Source: Leptoclinus maculatus
Taxonomy: Eukaryota > Chordata > Actinopteri > Perciformes > Stichaeidae
NCBI GenBank assembly: GCA_032191485.1
Contig: JAVDOI010000004.1
Coordinates: forward strand, 20,240,443 to 20,304,442
Direction: 5' to 3'
DNA: 64,000 nt
Below are positions 58,501 through 64,000 of the stretch, in pieces; within the stretch, counting starts at the first letter, position 1; the number at the start of each line of letters is the position of its first letter. A model generated the notes under the pieces. It did no database searches. It saw nothing but the letters and a program-made list of their open reading frames with translations, and was not told where the DNA came from. The position numbers were made by a program, and so were the translations under genes.

Positions 58501-61500
58501 GGATGTTACATTTCAAGCCCTCCCACGTGCAGCTGATATTTATGGAGATCACGTTTGTCCTCAATCATAAATGATGTTCTGTGTCTCCTGTGATGCTCGC
58601 TGAATGAAGAGTTTCAGGAAAATTGTACCCTCACTCCCTCTGTTAAGACAACCACATTATGCCCTTTAGAGATAAAAGGATTCTTTAAATAGAAATGTGT
58701 GACCACTTGGACACAAAGCAGACGCCTCCTGTGGTTGATCGATAAGCATTTCAGGGACACAAAGTGAGACACTGTTACGGCCACAGCCGGCAGCCTCCCA
58801 TGTGTCTAACCCTTTTAGTCTTTGATTTTTTTTTTTTTCACGTAAGCCAAGTCAGATGTGTGGTAACCTGTACGAAATTGGTTCTGGCTATGCACTGCCT
58901 ATCCCACTTCCTGCTTAGATATCTGAAGAGCCTGATTTGAGCGGTAACCAGTCCAGCTATTTGTATTTGGCCTGTTTGTTAGTCGGGGGCAGCTGGGATA
59001 TCACGTGAGCGGCTGTCTGCCGTCGTCGTGTTCAGACTAATAGATGTTAATTGTCGTTTGTGAATTAATATCGAGGTACTTATTAACTACCTGAAGACTG
59101 AGCCAGGTATAGTTTTGCCTATTGTTTCTGATAGCACACACACTAATCATTTTATTGTCTAGAAACACTAAGAGCAGGGGTGCTGTTTAGACTGTTTTGG
59201 GTTTTCATCGAGTAAGCTCAAATATGACGTTTTAGTTCCATTTTGGCTTCCTTTTTGGTAAAGTAGCAAAGTAGTAGTTGGTTACTGTATGTATTTATTT
59301 TATTTGATCAGCACCAACATGCCCTTTTTCCTTTTTGTTTGTGATAATAATAATAAAAGATAAAATATCACTAACAAGCAAGTCACCAAAACCTATTAGG
59401 TCATCTTTGGACTGACTTAATAAGACACGCATAGATCAGCCATTGTTTTAAATCTAAAGCTAAGTCTGTGGTTATTTAACTGACAAAAGAAATGGGACAA
59501 AATATGATGTTTCTTACCGTCAGGCATGATGTGATGCATGGCAACAGACAGGAAGAAGATGGCGTCGCTGTAGTAAGCACCAGAGCCAGCGCTGAAGTGC
59601 TTCTGCATGGCCTCTACAATAGGGAATAGCTTCTGTGTGAGAGCCACCACGTCATGAAAGAACACCTGTAGATCAACACAGTGGAATCACGTTAGTACAA
59701 CAAAGTCCCATATGCAGTAGCGCTGGAAATATATGGAACTACTAAAGCTATTTATGAGACTGTGGGTACATATCGCCCCATAGGAAGATCTTCTGATAGC
59801 ACCATGTTCACGAGTTGTGATATACGCCAATGTTGGAGCCCATGGGAATGTTCTTTTAAATAGGCTTTCCAGCGGACAACGAGTTCAACCCATGTACTCC
59901 TTTAAATTCAGAACAAATCAAAAGGTAATTTTAAAAAATGTGATATTTTTATAACACACTGCCTTGTGTCAATTCAAAAAGTATTGACTGCAAAAAAAAA
60001 AATGAACGGCCGTCTTCTTGTTTTTTTCTGCCTCTCAGGCCTGAGCTTTAAGCTGTGAAGCAGCAGTCTCTGCTCATGTACACGTACAGTAGATACCTCT
60101 ACAGATCACTGACAGGGGATTTTTAAACATATAGTAAATACTGATTATCATTAAAGCTTTCCTGCAGGAGGAAAAATAAATGTGTTGGTTTGGGACGAAC
60201 AGTATTTCCAAAAAGAGAATCCGGCCTTTAACTGGTGAAGCCTGACATCAGTAAGTGTGTACGTTAGAGGCCTCCGATGAAACCCGGACAATATGGTATG
60301 GCTGTCATATTGTAAATCAGGCCCATGTGCCTCGATGGGCAATCATTTAATGATCCCTGACAGATTAAGGTAAACCCCCTGTCGTTTGTGGAAATAAGGG
60401 CTGTCCTAGACCGCTGTTAGTAATGTGATGTAATTGCACATAAATCACTGCCGTGGGAAGAATAAGTGATATTAGTCCTGATAAATAATTCTCACTCACA
60501 GGTACTGCAAAGGACACATTTTATGTAATGAACTATACGAGTTGCACCACAGTACTAATATCAGAATCCATGTTTGCCGTTTCATATGAAAGTACACATT
60601 TGGAAACATTACAAAAATGAACACTACACTTCCACTTTTTGGTGCTCTGGTTTCCCCGTTTCTCTATGCAGGAAAGCGAAAACAACCGAAAGCAAATGCT
60701 CAGTGTTTTGGTTGAAAACTTGAAGCTCACAGATCAACAAAAAGACTCCAGTCTGATAAACTCTTATTTCTAAAGAATTAAATCATTTAGAATTTAATAA
60801 TTCTAAATCAACTCTTGAATACAGAATGATAAATATGGCCAGGAATAGTTGTATATGAACATAACTTTAACACAACGGTATCCTTTCAATTAGACAGTCA
60901 TTTCCCAATCAATATCCTTTATCGACTTTGTGTGGTCAGAGCACAAAAATCATGCAGCCATATTTCAATCTAGTTGGAGAACCTTCGAGGGACATTTGTT
61001 TCAGAGGATCTCCATAAAGAAGGGAAGATATAAACAACGATTGTTGTTTTTGTAATGCTGCTAATTCACTTGTGATTTTGATCCTGCTAACTGGATATTA
61101 AACTAGGAATCATATCACAACACTGTGTCCTCCGTGCGAATGACTGAACAGGAACGAGGCACACGACTAAAGTATGTGGTGCGACTGATGGTCGGCGGTA
61201 ATGAGCACAGCCTCTGGGCAGCGTGACTCTGTGGGACGTTTGTTGCGAATGTCAAGTGGGTCATTGAATTTAACCCCTGTTGAGAAGTGATGGAGGCTAA
61301 AATTCTTGCATAACCGCTGTCTTACCCTCACGCTCCTTTTAGATGAATAATTGAAAGAAATTAAGCTCAAGTTAAGCAGACAAGGATGTCAACACGCTCA
61401 CACACACCGCCTCCGTCGGGGAGCCCCGACCCATCTGTAACTTTGGCAGGACTTCAGTGCGTGCACTTCTGTGTGCACTTCAATAGAGACAGACGAGACA

Positions 61501-64000
61501 GTGGCTGTACTTGTGCTTGTGTCAGTGGTGGCGGACATAATTTCATGATTTATTATCTCAAACCATGATGTTTAAAAGCACTGGTGTGGAATGATACCAT
61601 GACAGTTATTAAACCACTGGGAGTACATCCTGCTGGTACAATTTATGCAGCATGTCACTTTGATTTACGAAAGCACAACATTGTGTGAGGGAGTTATAAA
61701 GACTTGTTTCCCCGGGTCGAGGTGTACTAACTAGAGCCTGACTGACACATTACCATTGATATTATGGGGCATGTAGTGCCTTTTGTTGAGAGTGGACAGT
61801 ACGGGGATGACAGGAAACAAGGTCTGGAGGTTGGAAACGACATGTGACAAAAGTCTCTTGCCAGAGTCAAACCAGGGAAGTCGTTCGTGGTCAACACCTG
61901 CTCAATACATATCTTGGTCACAATTATTTAATAACCAAATTCAAGAGACCTCTATCAAAATAATGGCCCAACATTATAGCCCCACTGATAGATAGTTTGG
62001 AGAAGAATTGTGACCAAGCTACATACTTCATGTGACATTTTCCAGTTGAGGTATTAGGCTGAGGTTAGTCAGTAAACTTGAAATACCTCACAACAACACT
62101 GTATTTTCACAGCACTGCTTCCAAATTATCCTTTTTCTGACAGGTTTCTGGCATGCAGTTTAAGTCAAAATAACAAAATAATTTGTTTCTTATTGCCAAA
62201 ATGTTTGGACATTTGTTTTTGACGTCTTCAATTGAAGACCCTTTCAATTCTATATTTTCAATTACTCTACGACACCCAACATCTTGCTAATACTGCCAAC
62301 ACTGTGGGCTACACGTTTTGCATTTAGGCTAACGTTGGAAGGTTATGCAGAGAGCAATTACTAGTGTTGGCTGAGTAATACTTGAAAGGCGTGGGTAGCC
62401 TGCATAGCCGTTTGGGCTGTATTTGTGAGAAAGAGACCTTGTCTGGTCCTCTAACACCCTGGTGTAACCAGTGTTGTTAACGGATTGATTTCATGTTAGT
62501 GTAGCAGGTCTCACAGCCCGTCGCCATCATACAGTTTGTCAGATCTTTTCCAGGACTTTACATCACACTCTGCAGCTGTGCTCCTAGAATACTTTGAGCT
62601 TGGAGTACAGAGAGTGAAATGAACAGGAAGCAATCTGACCCACAGGCTCAAAACTGCCAAGAAGCCAGGCTGAGCAAATCCTCCAACTAACCCGAGCAGG
62701 CACGGGATCGGCTTGAGCTAATACAGAGCTGTAACAACACCAGATGTTGGAAAAGATGATGAGACGTTCCTGAGAGAAAAGGCCTAGCTAGGTGAGGATG
62801 ATTTGGAAAAGTAATTTGTAAACAAGTTTATGATCTTGCGCTCTGTGACAAATACCAAAAAGAGGAGAAACAACTGACATCGCATGAAACACAAAGAGCA
62901 ACAGAGAGGGGACATGATCCTCTGTTTTGGAGAGAACACAGAAGCTGAGGTACATCTCCATTTGTGAGGGATTCGCTTGGAAAGCCAACACTGCCCCCAT
63001 GTGTTTCAACTTTAAATAGCACGTCCAGTAATTTTTTCCTAGATCTTAGGTCACTATGCAAGTCCTCTAACTTCACTGAAACTACAAACTGTAAAGCATC
63101 CATCCAGCTATCCACCAGGTGTGAAAAGAGTGAGGAGGCCTATTAAACTTCTCTCTCAAGCTCTCTTTTTTTTGATAATTTTTTATTCTTTACAAAGAAA
63201 ATTCCACAATACAACCCTATGAATTCTTTCCAGAAGAGACAGTCCTAAAGTGTGTGCCGTTATCTGAATTCATATGACTATTGGGTCTCATCCCGGTCTG
63301 TCACGTCAGACTTTTCACTTCGACTTTGAGTGTGGGTGTAAGCCTACTCTCTGTCGAAATGGTGTGTTTAGGCAAAAGAAAGGACTCCCTAGTCAGAAGT
63401 TAACTTGAGAATGCTCTTTTGCATCTGACTTGGAAGTGTTGAATGTTGAACTAATAAAACCAAACACATTTGCATTCTGTAAGAAACTCATCAGAGTTGT
63501 GCAGTTAAAATACAACTTGTGTCTCTCCGGCACTGTTTTACTACAATGATCTTAATACCAATACTAACTTAATTTGATCTGCCACAACTTCAATAAATAC
63601 ATTCTTTATAGTGAAAAACAAGATCTCAATATTATCAGACCTCAAGTAATTTCAATTCACATCAAAGGCAACTTTACTGGAAATAAAACTCATCATTAAG
63701 TCAAACATCTCAGGGGTTTCTTCTTATATCGAAATCGACATGTAACAGAGCCATGGTACAGTGCAAACACATTTATAGACTGCCTACCTCATACTTAAAC
63801 GTTGCATCAAGGAGAAACTCCAGCAGCATCCTCTCTCCCAGTTCTTTGCTGGCCTGGTCGCTCACAAAATGAAGGACCAACACCTCTCCTTCAATGAAGT
63901 CTCCATACTTAACCATAGACAACATGGCCACCCTGAACTTGTCCTGCAGGCTCCGGCTCTTGTCCACCTTGGTGAACATCATGAGTGCGTGGAAGCGTTG
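46148..64000 (-). CDS. xxylt1: xyloside xylosyltransferase 1, 3' part of gene (four exons in window)
   Basis: This gene model joins 64000-63788, 59665-59518, 53006-52874 and 46544-46148 on the minus strand: 891 bases, 296 residues plus stop. All three introns obey GT-AG, and the split codons rebuild Gly and Arg, which fit the family. In known relatives the enzyme is an ER-resident type II membrane protein of glycosyltransferase family 8. It transfers xylose from UDP-xylose in alpha-1,3 linkage to the xylose-glucose disaccharide on EGF repeats, notably of Notch. Visible family marks are DLD (metal and nucleotide-sugar binding), GFNSGVMLL, GDQDFF and C-terminal HGNCN. From memory the human protein is about 393 residues, so roughly 95 N-terminal residues with the membrane anchor lie off the right edge. 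Introns of 4.1, 6.5 and 6.3 kb are not unusual for a fish gene. I see no frameshift or lost key residue in the part present. Confidence 0.93.
47322..47347. repeat. (ATT)n microsatellite
   Basis: About eight ATT units in the xxylt1 intron. Confidence 0.9.
48919..49563 (+). mobile_element. hAT transposon relic: transposase C-terminus and 3' terminus
   Basis: From about 48934 the plus strand reads VLACLAVTIPISAASVKQTF then SALKRIKTYSRNTTG, the C-terminal dimerisation segment typical of hAT transposases (pattern P...ASAERSFSALK.IKTYLRSTM). The frame then drifts and stops at 49057-49059. About 500 bases of non-coding 3' region follow to ...CAGCCCGCCACTG at 49563, whose inverse CAGTGGCGGGCTG looks like a hAT terminal repeat. 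I do not see the opposite end, so the copy is truncated at its 5' side and is inactive. Confidence 0.65.
50030..50089. repeat. nested palindrome, 21-bp and 14-bp arms
   Basis: TAATGCTCTGTCCATTAGCAC (50030-50050) pairs exactly with 50060-50080 across a 9-base loop. ACAGTGTGCTAATG (50055-50068) also pairs with CATTAGCACACTGT (50076-50089). The two hairpins share bases and exclude each other. It lies in an xxylt1 intron. Confidence 0.9.
52874..53006 (-). CDS. xxylt1: xxylt1 internal exon with DxD motif, 133 bp
   Basis: The acceptor is a pyrimidine-rich tract ending CTCTCAG just right of 53006. The donor is GTAGGC at 52873. The exon starts with two bases that complete a Gly codon and ends with two bases of an Arg codon. 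It encodes LTRIVQLDLDLKYRTNI..., with Asp-Leu-Asp codons at 52983-52975. In GT8 enzymes this DxD binds the divalent metal and UDP-sugar. It continues through GAVIGIAREMQPVYR. Both Asp residues are intact. Confidence 0.95.
57612..57619 (+). promoter_or_regulatory. TATA box inside ATACGCT transposon
   Basis: GTATATATAG lies between the inverted and direct motif arrays, 54 bases before an ATG at 57673. Its place in the element parallels the TATA box of the CCGGAT element. Confidence 0.45.
57673..57804 (+). pseudogene. possible first exon of a transposon gene (43 codons)
   Basis: ATG after the TATA box opens MEVALLQHVCAV..., which then reads through ATACGCT repeats and stops at 57802-57804. The stop overlaps CGGTAAGTAT (57799-57808), a near-perfect vertebrate splice donor, so in the parent element this could be a short first exon spliced onward. 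Product unknown, low confidence as a real gene part. Confidence 0.3.
59518..59665 (-). CDS. xxylt1: xxylt1 internal exon, 148 bp
   Basis: The exon lies between a CAG acceptor (tctacag, just right of 59665) and the donor GTAAGA at 59517. It enters at phase 0 and leaves at phase 1, after the first base of a Gly codon. It encodes 49 residues beginning VFFHDVVALTQKLFPIVEAM and ending HHIMPD. The stretch YYSDAIFFLSVAMHHIMP matches my recollection of vertebrate XXYLT1 very closely. It lies just before the DxD motif of the next exon. Confidence 0.93.
59666..63787 (-). other. xxylt1: xxylt1 intron, 4.1 kb
   Basis: The intron runs from donor GTAGGC to acceptor CTACAG. It is AT-rich and I recognise no coding exon or clear mobile element in it. 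Short runs include poly-A at 59992-60001 and poly-T near 63168. Reading frames of 60-95 codons here have no family features. Confidence 0.8.
63788..64000 (-). CDS. xxylt1: xxylt1 exon, N-terminal part of GT-A domain (5' end outside window)
   Basis: The window edge cuts this exon. It reads in frame from the edge (QRFHALMMFTKV...) through a segment ending FKYE, 71 residues in all. It is followed by the donor GTAGGC at 63787-63782, phase 0. The segment resembles the start of the catalytic domain, with the first strand of the nucleotide-binding fold around VLVLHFVSD. The Met codons at 63980-63982 and 63977-63979 are internal, because the frame stays open and family-like upstream of them. Exon numbering is unknown without the missing sequence. 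Confidence 0.9.

Larger units (their letters stand above)
53007..59517 (-). other. xxylt1: xxylt1 intron, 6.5 kb
   Basis: The intron runs from donor GTAAGA to a CTCTCAG acceptor. It contains the TIR-bounded element at 57114-57916 and an AT run (tatata/ttatat) near 55588-55610. The rest is unremarkable AT-rich sequence, with no further coding exon seen. Confidence 0.8.

Overview
The window is nuclear DNA from a ray-finned fish, probably a teleost. It is AT-rich and gene-poor, with long CA/GT microsatellites and many small dispersed repeats of teleost type (hAT-like fragments, a tRNA-derived SINE, a LINE relic, a probable solo LTR). It contains one recognisable protein-coding gene, broken into exons with canonical GT-AG introns. 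The species cannot be named from the sequence.

Gene: the right-hand third (about 44.0-64.0 kb) holds the 3' part of xxylt1 (xyloside xylosyltransferase 1, glycosyltransferase family 8) on the minus strand. Four coding exons join in frame: 63788-64000 (its 5' part lies beyond the window), 59518-59665, 52874-53006 and 46148-46544, ending in a stop codon at 46148-46150. Together they encode 296 residues, including the DxD metal-binding motif, the NSG motif, the GDQD motif and the C-terminal HGNCN motif. The signal-anchor, promoter and first residues are to the right of the window. A 3' UTR of about 2 kb is inferred, with the best poly(A) signal near 44061.

Left of 44 kb I see no host gene. That stretch is intergenic DNA with repeats: hAT-like fragments (4.6-4.9 kb), a TIR-bounded CCGGAT-rich transposon (12042-12807) with a truncated inverted relative at 39918-40339, a 35/37-bp minisatellite (14679-15955), a probable solo LTR with a nested insertion (22109-23047), a decayed LINE reverse transcriptase (about 26290-27480, minus), a tRNA-derived SINE (about 30965-31208, minus), and several microsatellites.

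The xxylt1 introns also hold elements: a hAT transposase relic in the intron between 46545 and 52873, a nested palindrome at 50030-50089, and an 803-bp element with 23-bp perfect terminal inverted repeats and ATACGCT arrays (57114-57916).

The most unusual finding is that two unrelated non-autonomous elements (12042-12807 and 57114-57916) share one design: terminal inverted repeats, dense arrays of one short motif, a central TATA box, and a start codon about 55-65 bp downstream. One also carries a consensus splice donor. They look like shortened transposons that kept the promoter and first-exon end of a larger parent. No transposase is visible for either.
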